Positions 6,641 through 6,737 of a DNA stretch of 6,737 nt are shown here, piece after piece (positions within the stretch are counted from its first letter, which is position 1; every line of letters begins with the position of its first letter). The stretch spans positions 1 to 6,737 of the forward strand of contig JAFDBU010000269.1 of the NCBI GenBank assembly GCA_019313095.1, read 5' to 3'. Source of the stretch: Deltaproteobacteria bacterium (GTDB lineage Bacteria > Desulfobacterota > Desulfobulbia > Desulfobulbales > BM004). Below the pieces are notes generated by a model. That model was not told the origin of the DNA and ran no database searches. It saw nothing but the letters and a program-made list of their open reading frames with translations. Made by a program: the position numbers and the translations under genes.

Positions 6641-6737
6641 TCATTTCGAACTGCTTGTTGCTAAGGTTTTGCACCAGTAGCGCGGTGCTCCAATGTAACT
6701 GAAAAATGTATTTCTGTCCATGCGATAACGACAGGAC
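6641..6737 (-). other. 26-codon open frame or tail of an upstream gene (uncertain)
   Basis: From ATG at 6721 to TGA at 6641 the minus strand encodes 26 residues (beginning MDRNTFFSYIGAPRYW), and the frame stays open upstream to the window edge. It could be the end of an off-window gene, a small peptide, or chance translation of a repeat. There is no membrane segment, domain or clear ribosome site. The palindromic hairpin lies inside it, which favours a non-coding or repeat origin. I do not claim it is translated. Confidence 0.2.
6671..6688. repeat. GC-rich inverted repeat in the leader of the DUF4390-ntrY unit
   Basis: GCACC (6671-6675) and GGTGC (6684-6688) form a perfect 5-bp stem around an 8-base loop. 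No T run follows on either strand, so it is not a standard intrinsic terminator. It stands out as a GC-rich island in an otherwise AT-rich 139-bp leader. It could be a structured RNA element, a protein site, or part of a dispersed palindromic repeat. Confidence 0.4.

Noticed and set aside
6659..6677. Sigma-54-like site CTGG...AGCA on the minus strand upstream of the DUF4390 gene
   Set aside because: The GG to GC spacing is two bases longer than the strict -24/-12 distance, which sigma-54 does not tolerate, and the flanking bases match poorly.

Overview
The window holds one block of genes, all on the minus strand. Read in transcription order (right to left) these are: an exported DUF4390 protein, an NtrY-type membrane histidine kinase, an NtrX-type sigma-54-dependent response regulator, a ClpX-like AAA+ unfoldase with an unusual C-terminal extension, and the first 80 codons of hemB (porphobilinogen synthase), which runs off the left edge. 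Base composition looks moderate. The DUF4390-NtrY pairing and the ClpX-like protein suggest a Desulfobacterota (former Deltaproteobacteria) genome, perhaps a Desulfobulbales-like sulfate reducer. This lineage is inferred from protein character and gene order; there is no marker RNA gene to confirm it.

Layout, right to left. 6737-6599 is a leader region with no convincing long gene; it holds a GC-rich hairpin and a 26-codon open frame that stays open to the window edge. 6598-5999 is the DUF4390 gene. It overlaps ntrY (6002-3789) by the four bases ATGA, so the two are probably translationally coupled. A 197-bp AT-rich gap (3788-3592) follows, with a candidate promoter and a near-identical 13-bp direct repeat whose copies are 51 bp apart. 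ntrX is at 3591-2206. A 151-bp gap (2205-2055) carries a candidate promoter. The ClpX-like gene is at 2054-294, and after only 52 bp hemB starts at 241. I saw no rho-independent terminator (GC stem followed by a T run) in any gap, so read-through along the whole block is plausible, with internal promoters.

How the genes fit together. NtrY has the transmembrane anchor, a periplasmic sensing region, HAMP, PAS and an intact kinase core. NtrX has the receiver aspartate, an intact sigma-54 AAA+ motor and a Fis-type helix-turn-helix. Together they form a complete two-component system feeding sigma-54 promoters. The exported DUF4390 protein is placed to act in the same compartment as the NtrY sensor domain. 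The ClpX-like protein keeps the ATPase motifs, the GYVG pore loop and the IGF ClpP-docking tripeptide. It lacks the N-terminal zinc domain and the RKH substrate loop of true ClpX, and gains about 180 C-terminal residues that include what looks like a second, degenerate small AAA domain. It is the most unusual gene in the window and the best candidate for an undescribed function.
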